Below are positions 27,033 to 37,003 of a stretch of DNA of 64,000 nt, piece by piece (the first letter of the stretch is position 1; each line of letters opens with the position of its first letter). The position numbers were made by a program, and so were the translations under genes. The notes under the pieces were generated by a model. It did not search any database. It was given only the letters and a program-made list of their open reading frames with translations, and was not told the DNA's origin. Source of the stretch: Streptococcus mitis 17/34. Lineage in GTDB: Bacteria > Bacillota > Bacilli > Lactobacillales > Streptococcaceae. The stretch is taken from NCBI GenBank assembly GCA_000430305.1, contig ASZZ01000006.1:1-64000 (forward strand), in the 5' to 3' direction.

Positions 27033-27977
27033 ATGCCGATTAGAATTGATAAAAAATTGCCAGCTGTTGAGATTTTACGGACAGAGAATATCTTTGTCAT
27101 GGATGATCAACGTGCGGCCCACCAAGATATCCGTCCCTTGAAAATTTTGATTTTAAACCTAATGCCCAAAAAAGTGGTCACAGAGACCCAGTTGTTACGG
27201 CATTTAGCAAATACTCCTTTGCAATTGGACATAGACTTTCTCTATATGGAGAGCCACCGTTCCAAGACGACTCGTGCAGAGCACATGGAGACCTTTTATA
27301 AAACTTTTCCTGAAGTCAAGGACGAGTATTTTGATGGGATGATTATCACAGGGGCTCCGATTGAGCATTTACCATTTGAGGAAGTGGACTATTGGGAGGA
27401 ATTCAGTCAGGTGCTTGAGTGGTCCAAGACCCATGTCTATTCGACCCTTCATATCTGTTGGGGTGCTCAGGCTGGTCTTTATCTGCGCTATGGAGTGGAA
27501 AAATACCAGATGGACAGTAAGCTATCAGGTATTTATCCTCAAGACACCCTAAAAGAGGGTCACCTTCTTTTTAGAGGCTTTGATGATAGCTACGTTTCCC
27601 CTCATTCACGGCACACGGAGATTTCTAAGGAAGAGGTCTTAAACAAAACTAATCTCGAGATTTTATCAGAGGGTCCTCAGGTTGGGGTTTCGATTTTGGC
27701 CAGTCGGGATTTACGAGAAATTTATAGTTTTGGGCATTTGGAATATGACCGTGATACCTTGGCAAAAGAGTATTTTAGGGATCGTGATGCAGGTTTAGAT
27801 CCTCATATTCCAGAAAATTACTTTAAGGATGATGATGTCAACCAGACACCTTGTCTTTGTTGGTCTTCATCAGCAGCCCTCTTTTTCAGTAACTGGGTAA
27901 ACTATGCGGTCTATCAGGAAACACCTTTTGACTGGAGAAAGATAGAAGATGATGCATCTGCATATGGGTATTTATAA
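27033..27977 (+). CDS. metA: Homoserine O-acyltransferase MetA
   Basis: A 314-residue enzyme that activates homoserine as its O-acyl ester at the first committed step of methionine synthesis. [18 protein letters not shown] is near residue 43, the catalytic Cys lies in [18 protein letters not shown] (about residue 142), His in FGHLEYD (about 235) and Glu just after. Many Firmicutes MetA proteins use acetyl- rather than succinyl-CoA; the sequence alone does not settle it for me. The RBS is AGGAGAAGG. Preceded by a MET-box. Confidence 0.93.
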   Translation: MPIRIDKKLPAVEILRTENIFVMDDQRAAHQDIRPLKILILNLMPKKVVTETQLLRHLANTPLQLDIDFLYMESHRSKTTRAEHMETFYKTFPEVKDEYFDGMIITGAPIEHLPFEEVDYWEEFSQVLEWSKTHVYSTLHICWGAQAGLYLRYGVEKYQMDSKLSGIYPQDTLKEGHLLFRGFDDSYVSPHSRHTEISKEEVLNKTNLEILSEGPQVGVSILASRDLREIYSFGHLEYDRDTLAKEYFRDRDAGLDPHIPENYFKDDDVNQTPCLCWSSSAALFFSNWVNYAVYQETPFDWRKIEDDASAYGYL

Positions 27978-27985
27978 GAGGAATT

Positions 27986-28663
27986 ATGACATATTTAGAC
28001 GCTTTTAAATCAGGGAACTTGGTTTTACCGAGTGCCCTGCTCTTGCATTTTAAGGAACTCTTTCCTTCTAGCGACGATTTTCTGGTTTGGCAATTTTTCT
28101 ATTTGCAAAATACGACAGACTTAGAAGAAATGTCGCCAAGCCAGATTGCTGACAGGATTGGCAAGGAAATTTCGGATGTCAACCAGTCCATTTCCAATCT
28201 AACGGAGAGGGGACTACTTCAGTACCGTACTATCGAGCTAAATGGCGAAATCGAATTGCTTTTTGATACCAGTCTAGCCTTGGAACGTTTGGATGACTTG
28301 CTTGGTGCTACTCATTCAAATCAAGACCAGTTGATACCTCAAAATCATCTTAAGGATTTGGTGGAAACCTTCCAGCAGGAGTTGGGACGCTTGTTGACTC
28401 CTTTTGAGATTGAGGATTTGACCAAGACTCTAAAAGAAGATGGGACCAGTGCTGACTTGATTAAGGAAGCTCTTCGTGAAGCTGTTTTGAATGGAAAAGC
28501 AAACTGGAAGTACATTCAGGCGATTTTGAGAAATTGGCGCCATGAAGGTATCAAAAGTGTGGCTCAAATTGAGGCTAAGCGGGCAGAAAGAGAAGCAAGC
28601 AATCCTCAGTTGACACATGTATCTGCAGATTTCAGAAATGCCATGGATCTCTGGAAGGATTAA
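27986..28663 (+). CDS. DnaD domain protein
   Basis: A 225-residue protein of the DnaD/DnaB-like replication-restart family. The N-terminal part is a winged helix (about residues 1-90, MSPSQIADRIGKEISDVNQSISNLTERG). The C-terminal DnaD domain (about 120-200) ends with the conserved signature NWKYIQAILRNW near residue 172. It helps load the helicase DnaC in Firmicutes. Eight bases separate it from metA, and AGAGGA serves as RBS, so co-transcription is possible. Confidence 0.87.
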   Translation: MTYLDAFKSGNLVLPSALLLHFKELFPSSDDFLVWQFFYLQNTTDLEEMSPSQIADRIGKEISDVNQSISNLTERGLLQYRTIELNGEIELLFDTSLALERLDDLLGATHSNQDQLIPQNHLKDLVETFQQELGRLLTPFEIEDLTKTLKEDGTSADLIKEALREAVLNGKANWKYIQAILRNWRHEGIKSVAQIEAKRAEREASNPQLTHVSADFRNAMDLWKD

Positions 28664-28696
28664 TCCATGCAAGCAGGCTTGAAATCCGAGTAAGAT

Positions 28697-28725
28697 TTGC
28701 AAGCTGTGTTTAATTGTGATAAAAT
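28697..28725 (+). promoter_or_regulatory. tpiA promoter
   Basis: TTGCAA (28697-28702), a 17-base spacer and TAAAAT (28720-28725), about 35 bases before the tpiA start. Confidence 0.7.
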
Positions 28726-28760
28726 AAATAGAAAATAAATTGAAAAAAGAGGTATGTGAA

Positions 28761-29519
28761 ATGTCACGTAAACCATTTATCGCGGGTAACTGGAAAATGA
28801 ACAAAAATCCAGAAGAAGCTAAAGCATTTGTTGAAGCAGTTGCATCAAAACTTCCTTCATCAGATCTTGTTGAAGCAGGTATCGCTGCTCCAGCTCTTGA
28901 TTTGACAGCTGTTCTTGCTGCTGCTAAAGGTTCAAACCTTAAAGTTGCTGCTCAAAACTGCTACTTTGAAAATGCAGGTGCTTTCACTGGTGAAACTAGC
29001 CCACAAGTTTTGAAAGAAATTGATACTGACTACGTTGTTATCGGTCACTCAGAACGCCGTGACTACTTCCATGAAACTGACGAAGATATCAACAAAAAAG
29101 CAAAAGCAATCTTTGAAAATGGTATGCTTCCAATCATCTGTTGTGGTGAATCACTTGAAACTTACGAAGCTGGTAAAGCTGCTGAATTGGTAGGTGCTCA
29201 AGTATCTGCTGCATTGGCTGGATTGACAGCTGAACAAGTTGCTGCATCAGTTATCGCTTACGAGCCAATCTGGGCTATCGGTACTGGTAAATCAGCTTCA
29301 CAAGACGACGCACAAAAAATGTGTAAAGTTGTTCGTGACGTTGTAGCTGCTGACTTTGGTCAAGAAGTCGCAGACAAAGTTCGTGTTCAATACGGTGGTT
29401 CTGTTAAACCTGAAAACGTTGCTTCATACATGGCTTGCCCAGACGTTGACGGTGCCCTTGTAGGTGGTGCGTCACTTGAAGCAGAAAGCTTCTTGGCTTT
29501 GCTTGACTTTGTAAAATAA
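28761..29519 (+). CDS. tpiA: Triosephosphate isomerase
   Basis: A 252-residue glycolytic enzyme interconverting dihydroxyacetone phosphate and glyceraldehyde-3-phosphate. Catalytic Lys is in [10 protein letters not shown], His in VVIGHSERR (about residue 96) and Glu in [14 protein letters not shown] (about 168); the phosphate-binding loop is [11 protein letters not shown]. The start at 28761 follows AAGAGGTATGTGAA; codon use is that of a highly expressed gene. Own promoter and terminator. Confidence 0.98.
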   Translation: MSRKPFIAGNWKMNKNPEEAKAFVEAVASKLPSSDLVEAGIAAPALDLTAVLAAAKGSNLKVAAQNCYFENAGAFTGETSPQVLKEIDTDYVVIGHSERRDYFHETDEDINKKAKAIFENGMLPIICCGESLETYEAGKAAELVGAQVSAALAGLTAEQVAASVIAYEPIWAIGTGKSASQDDAQKMCKVVRDVVAADFGQEVADKVRVQYGGSVKPENVASYMACPDVDGALVGGASLEAESFLALLDFVK

Positions 29520-29541
29520 TTAGTAAGTAGCAAAAGCTAGG

Positions 29542-29574
29542 TGGAACAGCATTGAGATGTCTGTTCCATTTTTA
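29542..29574 (+). terminator. tpiA terminator
   Basis: TGGAACAG (29542-29549) and CTGTTCCA (29561-29568) form a perfect stem followed by a T run. Confidence 0.85.
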
Positions 29575-29588
29575 TAGGAGAGGAAAGA

Positions 29589-31165
29589 TTGAAAACAAAG
29601 ATTGGAAAAATCGGATTAGCAAGTATCTTTTTACTAGGCTTGGCAGTTAGTCATGTTGCTGCAAATGAAACTGAAGTGAAAGCATCTTCGGAAGGAAGTA
29701 GCATCCAGACTTCTTCTAGTAAGGCTGAGGAAAAGAAATCAGAAACGACGACAAGTCAAAAAGAGGAAGAGAAAAAGGTTGCAGTTTCTTCTAGTCAACA
29801 GGCAGATAAAAAGGAAGAAGTAAAAGAGACGCGCGCTAGTAGTCAAAAATCGGAAAGTAAGCCAACTTCCACATCGGCACACTGGGAAGGCGACTTCTAT
29901 GTAAAGGCAGATGGGTCAAAAGCTAAGAGTGAGTGGATTTTCGATACTAGCTACAAGGCTTGGTTCTATATAAAAGCAGATGGTCGTTATGCCCAAAAAG
30001 AATGGCATGGAAACTACTACCTCAAAGTGGGTGGTTACATGGCTAAAAATGAATGGGTTTACGATAACAATTATAAGAGCTGGTTCTACCTTAAGGCAGA
30101 CGGTTCATATGCAAATCAAGAATGGCAGAAAATTAATGGCAAATGGTACTATTTCAAGAAATGGGGCTATATGGCCAAAAGTCAGTGGCAAGGAAATTAT
30201 TTCTTGAATGGTCAAGGTGCATGATGCAAAACGAATGGCTTTACGATAAGCATTATAAGAGTTGGTTCTATCTTAAGGCAGATGGTTCTTACGCTAATGA
30301 GCAGTGGCAAAAGATAGATGGTAAGTGGTACTATTTCAAGAAGTGGGGCTACATGGCTCAAGATGAGTGGCAAGGTAATTACTATCTTACTGAAAGTGGT
30401 GCCGTGGCAACAGGTGAGTTAATTATGGACGATACTCGCTATACTTTTGCTGATTCAGGGGAACTGAAAGAAAAGAAAGCCTTGAATGTTGGTTGGGTTT
30501 ATCGAAACGGCCACCGTTATTTCTTTAACCATCGTGAAGAACAGGTTGGAACAGATCGTGCTAAGAAGGTTATTGATGTCAGTGAACATAATGGCCGCAT
30601 TAGTGATTGGAAAAAGGTTATCCAGGAAAATGGAGTTGATGGAGTCATTGTTCGTTTGGGATATAGTGGTGTAGAAGATAAGGAATTGGCTTATAATATT
30701 CAAGAATTGAATCGACTAGGCATTCCTTATGGTGTTTATCTTTATACCTATGCCGAAAATGAGACCGATGCTGAGAACGATGCCAAGCAGACTGTGGAGC
30801 TCTTGAAGAAATACAAGATGAATCTGTCTTATCCTATCTACTATGATGTTGAGAACTGGGAGTATGTCAATAAAACCAAGAGAGCACCAAGTGATACTGG
30901 AATCTGGGTCAAGATCATCAATAAGTATATGGCAACAATGAAGCAGACTGGTTATCAAAATGTGAAAGTTTATAGCTATCGTCAACTTTTGCAAACTCGT
31001 TTGAATCATCCTGATATTCTGCAACATGTCAACTGGGTTGCAGCCTATACGGATGCGCTTGATTGGAATAATCCTCATTATTCAGGAGAAAAAGGATGGC
31101 AATATACTTCATCTGACTCTCTTAAAGGGATTAGGGGTCATGTTGATGTTAGTGTCTGGTATTAA
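29589..31165 (+). pseudogene. lytC: LytC-type choline-binding lysozyme, frameshifted
   Basis: Exported muramidase. The TTG start (29589, AGGAGAGGAAAGA before it) leads into a signal peptide, a Ser/Lys/Glu-rich linker (about residues 25-95), then tandem choline-binding repeats of about 20 residues with the usual W-FY-KADG pattern, and a C-terminal GH25 domain (VIDVSEHNG, IVRLGYSG, YPIYYDVENWEY). CBRs before GH25 is the LytC order, and the place between tpiA and dpr is that of pneumococcal lytC. One A is missing near 30223 in the repeats; restoring it gives about 525 residues. Confidence 0.88.
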
Positions 31166-31179
31166 GATATAAAGTTGAG

Positions 31180-31215
31180 AAAGGAGCGTGCAAGAAATTT
31201 GCATCCTCTTTTTCT
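31180..31215 (+). terminator. lytC terminator
   Basis: AGGA...TGCAA and TTGCA...TCCT pair around a GAAAT loop and run into TTTTT. Confidence 0.65.
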
Positions 31216-31247
31216 TTGTTTTACTGAAGCGAAGGGGCATGAAATTT

Positions 31248-31353
31248 ATACTCTACGAAAATCTCTTCAAACCACGTCGGCTTTATTTGCAACCTCAAAG
31301 CTGTACTTTGAGCAATCTACGGCTAGCTTTCTAGTTTGATCTTCATTAAGTAT
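31248..31353. repeat. BOX element (degenerate boxA-boxC form)
   Basis: It begins ATACTCTACGAAAATCTC and ends TCTTCATTAAGTAT, with the conserved CAACCTCAAAGCTGTACTTT inside. The second half of boxA and boxB are deleted, and the end is more diverged than in the other two copies. It lies between lytC and dpr. Confidence 0.82.
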
Positions 31354-31439
31354 TAATCAAAAAATCTCTAAATAATTCTTAAATTATCAGTCTATTGCAA
31401 CTTTTCTCATGTGGGTCATTTGACTTGCTATTTGTTTTC

Positions 31440-31456
31440 CTTAGTAGTATACTAAG
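31440..31456 (+). promoter_or_regulatory. Operator-like palindrome over the dpr -10
   Basis: CTTAGTA and TACTAAG form a perfect seven-base inverted repeat with a three-base gap. The probable -10 TATACT (31448-31453) lies inside it, so a bound protein would block transcription. Dpr genes are usually controlled by iron or peroxide regulators (PerR, RitR), but this sequence does not let me name one. Confidence 0.5.
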
Positions 31457-31507
31457 ATAGTAATCATTAAGAAGTGGTTACAAAAAATAATGAACGAGGT
31501 AAAGAAA

Positions 31508-32026
31508 ATGGTAGAATTGAAAAAAGAAGCAGTAAAAGATGTAGCATCATTAACAAAAACAGCGCCAGTAGCATTGGCAAAAACAAAGGAAGTATTGAAT
31601 CAAGCTGTTGCTGATTTGTATGTAGCCCATGTGGCATTGCACCAAGTGCACTGGTACATGCGTGGTCGTGGATTTCTTGTATGGCATCCAAAAATGGATG
31701 AGTACATGGAAGCTCTTGATGGTCATTTAGATGAAATCAGCGAACGATTGATTACACTCGGAGGTAGCCCATTCTCTACATTGACAGAGTTCCTTCAAAA
31801 CAGTGAAATCGAAGAAGAAGTTGGAGAGTTCCGCAATGTAGAAGAAAGTTTGGAACGTGTCCTTGAAATTTATCGTTACCTCATCACGCTTTTCCAAGAA
31901 GCTTTGGATGTGACAGATAAAGAAGGCGATGATGTAACCAATGATATCTTTGTTGGAGCTAAGGCTGACCTTGAAAAAACAGTCTGGATGCTTGCGGCAG
32001 AATTAGGACAAGCACCTGGTTTGTAA
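31508..32026 (+). CDS. dpr: Dps-like peroxide resistance protein Dpr
   Basis: A 172-residue ferritin-like protein that forms a 12-mer, oxidises and stores iron and so protects the catalase-negative cell from hydroxyl radicals. The inter-subunit ferroxidase motif is [37 protein letters not shown], with His and Asp/Glu ligands in place. The ATG at 31508 has GAGGT upstream; one six codons earlier has no RBS. The gene is flanked by an operator-like palindrome and a terminator. Confidence 0.93.
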   Translation: MVELKKEAVKDVASLTKTAPVALAKTKEVLNQAVADLYVAHVALHQVHWYMRGRGFLVWHPKMDEYMEALDGHLDEISERLITLGGSPFSTLTEFLQNSEIEEEVGEFRNVEESLERVLEIYRYLITLFQEALDVTDKEGDDVTNDIFVGAKADLEKTVWMLAAELGQAPGL

Positions 32027-32045
32027 GAAACAATAGAAAATATAT

Positions 32046-32077
32046 AAATCTGTAGGAAATTTCTTACAGATTTTTTC
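32046..32077 (+). terminator. dpr terminator
   Basis: AAATCTGTA and TACAGATTT pair (with GAAATTTC at the top) and run into T residues. Confidence 0.85.
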
Positions 32078-32155
32078 TATTCTGTAAGCTATTCCAAACC
32101 AGTCTTTTTTTGAGTTTTTTGATAAAATAGTACTATCAGTGAAAAGGATGGAAGC

Positions 32156-32662
32156 ATGACTAAAAAAATCGTAGCTATTTGGGCCCAGGATGAAGAGGGT
32201 GTGATTGGTAAGGACAATCGTCTGCCCTGGTATTTGCCAGCAGAATTGCAACACTTTAAAGAAACAACTCTGAATCATGCTATCTTGATGGGGCGTGTGA
32301 CCTTTGATGGGATGGAACGCCGCTTGCTTCCAAAACGGGAGACACTGATTTTGACTCGTAATTTTGCAGAAAAGATAGACGGGGTTGCTACTTTTCAGGA
32401 TGTCCGGTCTGTTCTCGACTGGTATCACAGTCAAGAAAAGAATCTCTATATTATCGGTGGGAAGCAAATTTTTCAGGCTTTTGAACCCTACCTTGACGAA
32501 GTGATTGTGACTCACATTCATGCTCGGGTGGAGGGAGATACCTATTTCCCTGAAGAGTTTGATCTGTCTCTTTTTGAGACAGTTTCAAGCAAATCTTATA
32601 CCAAAGATGAGAAAAATCCTTATGATTTTACCATCCAATACCGCAAGAGAAAGGAAGTCTAA
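32156..32662 (+). CDS. dfr: Dihydrofolate reductase
   Basis: A 168-residue enzyme making tetrahydrofolate with NADPH, the trimethoprim target. [21 protein letters not shown] is N-terminal, [11 protein letters not shown] is the NADPH region and [11 protein letters not shown] is the second nucleotide loop. Position 100 is Ile, the residue of trimethoprim-susceptible pneumococcal alleles. Position 26 is Tyr and 54 is Glu, which differ from the pneumococcal sequence as I recall it. -10 TAAAAT at 32122-32127; RBS AAAGGATGGAAG. Confidence 0.95.
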   Translation: MTKKIVAIWAQDEEGVIGKDNRLPWYLPAELQHFKETTLNHAILMGRVTFDGMERRLLPKRETLILTRNFAEKIDGVATFQDVRSVLDWYHSQEKNLYIIGGKQIFQAFEPYLDEVIVTHIHARVEGDTYFPEEFDLSLFETVSSKSYTKDEKNPYDFTIQYRKRKEV

Positions 32663-32832
32663 TGGAACGTAGTATATTTGGTTTTTTCACAGCCATGTTG
32701 TGTTTGGTCTGTTTGCTTGCTGGAGCACAGGCTTTTCGTAAAAAGCGTTATGGACTTTCTGTCCTGCTCTGGTTAAATGCCTTTACCAATTTGGTCAATA
32801 GTGTTCATGCCTTTTACATGACCTTATTTTAG
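32662..32832 (+). CDS. Small membrane protein between dfr and clpX
   Basis: A 56-residue protein. Two hydrophobic helices (about residues 5-24, GFFTAMLCLVCLLAG, and 33-54, VLLWLNAFTNLVNSV) are joined by a basic loop FRKKRYG. The ATG overlaps the dfr stop (TAATG), so translation is coupled. A small hypothetical gene at this place is also known between dfr and clpX of pneumococcus. No function can be assigned; a two-helix hairpin in the membrane is likely. Confidence 0.75.
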   Translation: MERSIFGFFTAMLCLVCLLAGAQAFRKKRYGLSVLLWLNAFTNLVNSVHAFYMTLF

Positions 32833-32868
32833 ATAGAATGATAGTATAGAATAGAACGGAAGGAAATC

Positions 32869-34100
32869 ATGCCTACAACTAGGAATAATGATATGATGGT
32901 TTATTGCTCATTTTGTGGCAAAAGCCAAGAAGAAGTACAAAAAATAATCGCAGGCAATAACGCTTTATCTGTAATGAATGTGTAGAGTTAGCCCAGGAAA
33001 TCATTCGGGAGGAGTTGGCTGAGGAAGTCTTGGCAGACTTGTCAGAAGTTCCAAAACCAATCGAACTTCTCCATATCTTGAACCACTATGTAATCGGTCA
33101 AGATCGTGCCAAGCGTGCCTTGGCTGTGGCGGTTTACAACCACTACAAACGCATCAATTTCCACGATACGCGTGAAGAGTCAGAAGATGTGGATTTGCAG
33201 AAGTCAAACATCTTGATGATTGGCCCAACTGGTTCAGGGAAAACATTCCTTGCTCAGACCTTGGCTAAGAGCTTGAATGTGCCTTTTGCTATTGCAGATG
33301 CGACTGCTCTTACTGAGGCTGGTTATGTGGGTGAGGACGTGGAAAATATCCTCCTCAAACTCTTGCAGGCTGCTGACTTTAACATCGAACGTGCAGAGCG
33401 CGGGATTATCTACGTGGATGAAATTGACAAGATTGCTAAGAAGAGCGAGAACGTATCGATAACACGTGACGTTTCTGGTGAAGGGGTGCAACAAGCCCTT
33501 CTCAAGATTATCGAAGGAACTGTTGCTAGCGTACCGCCTCAAGGTGGACGTAAACATCCACAACAAGAGATGATTCAAGTGGATACCAAAAATATTCTCT
33601 TCATTGTGGGTGGTGCTTTTGATGGCATCGAAGAAATCGTCAAACAACGTCTGGGTGAAAAGGTTATCGGTTTTGGTCAAAATAACAAGGCGATTGACGA
33701 AAACAGCTCTTACATGCAAGAAATCATCGCAGAAGATATTCAAAAATTCGGGATTATCCCTGAGTTGATTGGACGCTTGCCTGTCTTTGCAGCTCTTGAA
33801 CAATTGACGGTTGATGACTTGGTTCGTATCTTGAAAGAGCCAAGAAATGCCTTGGTCAAACAATACCAAACCTTGCTTTCTTATGATGATGTTGAGTTGG
33901 AATTTGACGACGAAGCCCTTCAAGAGATTGCTAATAAAGCCATTGAACGGAAGACAGGGGCGCGTGGTCTTCGCTCCATCATCGAAGAAACTATGCTAGA
34001 TGTCATGTTTGAAGTACCGAGTCAGGAAAATGTGAAATTGGTCCGCATCACAAAAGAAGCTGTCGATGGAACGGATAAACCAATCCTAGAAACAGCCTAG
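32869..34100 (+). pseudogene. clpX: ClpX, ATP-dependent protease ATPase subunit, frameshifted
   Basis: AAA+ unfoldase that feeds substrates to ClpP. From the ATG at 32869 (AAGGAA before it) the zinc-finger domain begins [13 protein letters not shown]; one T is missing from a T-run near 32965, which yields a TAG at the second Cys pair. Restoring it gives [11 protein letters not shown] and a normal protein of about 410 residues. The rest is complete: Walker A GPTGSGKT, Walker [10 protein letters not shown], sensor and arginine-finger region, and the ClpP loop IGF. ClpX is essential in pneumococcus, so the break is probably artefactual. Confidence 0.93.
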
Positions 34101-34108
34101 AGGTGACT

Positions 34109-34696
34109 ATGGAACTTAATACACACAATGCTGAAATCTTGCTCAGTGCGGCTAATAAATCCCACTATCCGCAGGATGAACTACCAGAGATTGCCCTAGC
34201 AGGGCGTTCAAATGTTGGTAAATCCAGCTTTATCAACACTATGTTGAACCGTAAGAATCTCGCTCGTACATCAGGGAAACCTGGAAAAACCCAGCTTCTC
34301 AACTTCTTTAATATCGACGACAAGATGCGTTTTGTGGATGTGCCTGGCTATGGCTATGCCCGCGTTTCCAAAAAGGAACGTGAAAAGTGGGGGCGCATGA
34401 TTGAGGAGTACCTAACGACTCGGGAAAATCTCCGTGCAGTAGTCAGTTTAGTTGACCTTCGTCATGACCCGTCAGCAGATGATGTGCAGATGTACGAATT
34501 TCTCAAGTATTACGAGATTCCAGTTATCATTGTTGCGACCAAGGCGGACAAGATTCCTCGTGGTAAATGGAACAAGCACGAATCAGCAATCAAAAAGAAA
34601 TTAAACTTTGACCCAAGTGACGATTTTATCCTCTTTTCATCTGTCAGTAAGGCAGGAATGGACCAAGCTTGGGATGCAATCTTAGAAAAATTGTGA
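34109..34696 (+). CDS. ysxC: Ribosome-biogenesis GTPase YsxC/EngB
   Basis: A 195-residue TRAFAC GTPase acting late in 50S assembly. G1 is GRSNVGKSS (about residue 29), G2 TSGKPGKT, G3 DVPGYG, G4 TKADK and G5 SSVSKAG. The ATG at 34109 follows GAGGTG; a GTG two codons earlier is less likely. It follows clpX by eight bases, the same pairing as in other streptococci and bacilli. Confidence 0.93.
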   Translation: MELNTHNAEILLSAANKSHYPQDELPEIALAGRSNVGKSSFINTMLNRKNLARTSGKPGKTQLLNFFNIDDKMRFVDVPGYGYARVSKKEREKWGRMIEEYLTTRENLRAVVSLVDLRHDPSADDVQMYEFLKYYEIPVIIVATKADKIPRGKWNKHESAIKKKLNFDPSDDFILFSSVSKAGMDQAWDAILEKL

Positions 34697-34706
34697 GGTA
34701 AAGAAA

Positions 34707-35087
34707 ATGGCAAAAACAATTCATACAGATAAAGCTCCAAAAGCTATCGGACCTTATGTTCAAGGTAAAATCGTTGGCAATCTTTTATTTGCTAGCGGTC
34801 AAGTTCCTCTCTCTCCTGAAACTGGGGAAATCGTTGGAGAGACTATCCAAGAACAGACAGAACAAGTCTTGAAAAACATTGCTGCTATTTTGGCAGAAGC
34901 AGGAACAGATTTTGACCATGTGGTTAAAACAACTTGCTTCTTGAGCGATATGAACGACTTTGTTCCTTTTAATGAGGTTTACCAAACGGCCTTTAAAGAG
35001 GAATTTCCAGCTCGTTCAGCTGTGGAGGTAGCTCGTCTTCCTCGTGATGTAAAAGTCGAAATTGAAGTCATCGCAGAGATTGGATAA
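34707..35087 (+). CDS. RidA-family enamine/imine deaminase
   Basis: A 126-residue YjgF/YER057c/UK114 protein. IGPYVQGKIVGNLLFASGQVPLSP at the N terminus and the family signature ARSAVEVARLPRDVKVEIEV (with the substrate-binding Arg) near residue 105 are present. It hydrolyses reactive enamines left by PLP enzymes such as threonine dehydratase. It starts 11 bases after ysxC with RBS GAGGTAAAG; a terminator follows. Confidence 0.9.
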   Translation: MAKTIHTDKAPKAIGPYVQGKIVGNLLFASGQVPLSPETGEIVGETIQEQTEQVLKNIAAILAEAGTDFDHVVKTTCFLSDMNDFVPFNEVYQTAFKEEFPARSAVEVARLPRDVKVEIEVIAEIG

Positions 35088-35094
35088 GCTAGTT

Positions 35095-35120
35095 GAAGTT
35101 TGGTTCTGCCAAACTTCTTT
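35095..35120 (+). terminator. Terminator after the RidA gene
   Basis: GAAGTTTGG (35095-35103) and CCAAACTTC (35109-35117) form a perfect stem; a short T run follows. Confidence 0.75.
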
Positions 35121-35138
35121 TGATATAAGGAGAAAAAG

Positions 35139-36029
35139 ATGACAAAGAAACAACTTCACTTGGTGATTGTGACAGGGATGAGTGGTGCAGGCAAAACTGT
35201 GGCCATTCAGTCCTTCGAGGATCTAGGTTATTTTACCATTGATAATATGCCACCAGCCCTCTTGCCTAAGTTTTTGCAGTTGGTTGAAACCAAAGATGAT
35301 GACCATAAGTTGGCCTTGGTAGTGGATATGCGTAGCCGTTCTTTCTTCTTAGAGATTCAAACTGTTTTGGATGAGTTGGAAAACAAGGAAGAACTGGACT
35401 TCAAAATTCTCTTTTTGGACGCAGCAGATAAGGAATTGGTGGCGCGCTACAAGGAAACCAGACGAAGTCACCCGCTAGCAGCAGACGGTCGTATTTTGGA
35501 TGGAATCAAGCTGGAACGTGAACTCTTGGCACCACTGAAAAACATGAGCCAAAATGTGGTGGATACAACTGAACTCACTCCACGTGAGCTACGTAAAACC
35601 CTTGCAGAGCAGTTTTCAGATCAAGAACAAGCCCAGTCTTTCCGTATCGAAGTCATGTCTTTTGGTTTTAAATATGGAATCCCAATTGATGCGGACTTGG
35701 TCTTTGATGTCCGATTCTTGCCAAATCCCTATTACCTACCAGAACTACGTAATCAAACGGGTGTGGATGAACCAGTTTATGACTATGTCATGAATCATCC
35801 TGAGTCAGAAGATTTTTATCAGCATTTGTTGGCCTTGATTGAGCCGATTTTGCCAAGTTACCAAAAGGAAGGTAAGTCCGTCTTGACCATTGCCATGGGT
35901 TGTACGGGTGGACAACACCGTAGTGTGGCATTTGCTAAACGCTTGGCGCAAAACTTATCCAAGAATTGGCCTGTCAATGAAGGGCATCGCGACAAAGACC
36001 GAAGAAAGGAAACGGTAAACCGTTCATGA
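35139..36029 (+). CDS. rapZ: RapZ/YvcJ-type nucleotide-binding protein
   Basis: A 296-residue P-loop protein. Walker [20 protein letters not shown] is near residue 13, with the family motif [13 protein letters not shown] after it. The C-terminal domain (from about 155) has [26 protein letters not shown] and [16 protein letters not shown]. In E. coli RapZ controls glmZ; in Gram-positives YvcJ affects competence. The rapZ-yvcK-whiA order is conserved in Firmicutes, and this gene overlaps yvcK by four bases. Confidence 0.93.
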   Translation: MTKKQLHLVIVTGMSGAGKTVAIQSFEDLGYFTIDNMPPALLPKFLQLVETKDDDHKLALVVDMRSRSFFLEIQTVLDELENKEELDFKILFLDAADKELVARYKETRRSHPLAADGRILDGIKLERELLAPLKNMSQNVVDTTELTPRELRKTLAEQFSDQEQAQSFRIEVMSFGFKYGIPIDADLVFDVRFLPNPYYLPELRNQTGVDEPVYDYVMNHPESEDFYQHLLALIEPILPSYQKEGKSVLTIAMGCTGGQHRSVAFAKRLAQNLSKNWPVNEGHRDKDRRKETVNRS

Positions 36030-37003
36030 GAAAACCAAAGATAACGGTGATTGGTGGAGGGACTGGGATCCCCGTCATTCTTAAAAGTCTACGTGAAAAA
36101 GATGTGGAAATCGCTGCTATCGTAACGGTGGCGGATGATGGCGGTTCATCAGGTGAACTCCGAAAAAATATGCAACAATTGACACCGCCAGGTGACCTCC
36201 GTAATGTCCTTGTGGCCATGTCGGATATGCCTAAGTTTTATGAGAAAGTCTTTCAGTATCGCTTTTCTGAGGATGCCGGAGCCTTTGCTGGTCATCCGCT
36301 GGGAAATCTCATTATTGCAGGCCTGTCAGAAATGCAGGGTTCGACCTATAATGCCATGCAGTTACTGAGCAAATTTTTCCATACAACAGGGAAAATTTAT
36401 CCTTCCAGCGATCATCCTTTGACCCTTCATGCAGTCTTTCAGGATGGGACAAAAGTGGCTGGAGAGAGTCATATTGCAGACCATCCAGGCATGATTGACC
36501 ATGTCTATGTGACCAATACTCTCAATGATGATACACCTCTGGCTAGCCGTCGAGTTGTGCAGACCATTCTTGAAAGTGACATGATTGTCCTAGGGCCAGG
36601 TTCCCTCTTTACCTCTATTTTGCCCAATATTGTCATTAAGGAAATTGGTCGAGCGCTTTTGGAAACCAAGGCAGAAATCGCCTATGTCTGCAATATCATG
36701 ACCCAACGTGGGGAGACGGAACACTTTACAGATAGTGATCACGTGGAAGTCTTGCATCGTCACCTTGGCCGACCTTTTATTGATACGGTCTTGGTGAATA
36801 TCGAAAAAGTGCCACAGGAATATATGAATTCCAACCGTTTTGATGAATACTTGGTGCAGGTGGACCATGATTTTGCTGGTCTTAGTAAGCAAGTTCCGCG
36901 TGTGATTTCATCCAACTTCCTTCGTCTGGAAAATGGAGGTGCTTTCCACGATGGGGATTTGATTGTGGATGAGTTGATGCGGATTATACAGGTGAGAAAA
37001 TGA
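36026..37003 (+). CDS. yvcK: YvcK/CofD-like cell-morphology and carbon-control protein
   Basis: A 325-residue CofD-fold protein. [15 protein letters not shown] is the N-terminal nucleotide-binding loop; [12 protein letters not shown] and [14 protein letters not shown] follow, and [14 protein letters not shown] lies near 190. YvcK binds UDP-sugars and is needed for growth on gluconeogenic carbon sources and correct cell-wall synthesis in Bacillus. ATGA overlap with rapZ on one side and with whiA on the other shows tight coupling. Confidence 0.92.
   Translation: MRKPKITVIGGGTGIPVILKSLREKDVEIAAIVTVADDGGSSGELRKNMQQLTPPGDLRNVLVAMSDMPKFYEKVFQYRFSEDAGAFAGHPLGNLIIAGLSEMQGSTYNAMQLLSKFFHTTGKIYPSSDHPLTLHAVFQDGTKVAGESHIADHPGMIDHVYVTNTLNDDTPLASRRVVQTILESDMIVLGPGSLFTSILPNIVIKEIGRALLETKAEIAYVCNIMTQRGETEHFTDSDHVEVLHRHLGRPFIDTVLVNIEKVPQEYMNSNRFDEYLVQVDHDFAGLSKQVPRVISSNFLRLENGGAFHDGDLIVDELMRIIQVRK

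Noticed and set aside
29589-31165. lytC split as two separate choline-binding proteins
   Set aside because: One missing A explains the split. The joined protein has the normal LytC architecture.
33234-33923. A 229-residue minus-strand open frame inside clpX
   Set aside because: It is antisense to conserved AAA+ motifs, has no promoter or RBS, and its product is unlike any family I know.
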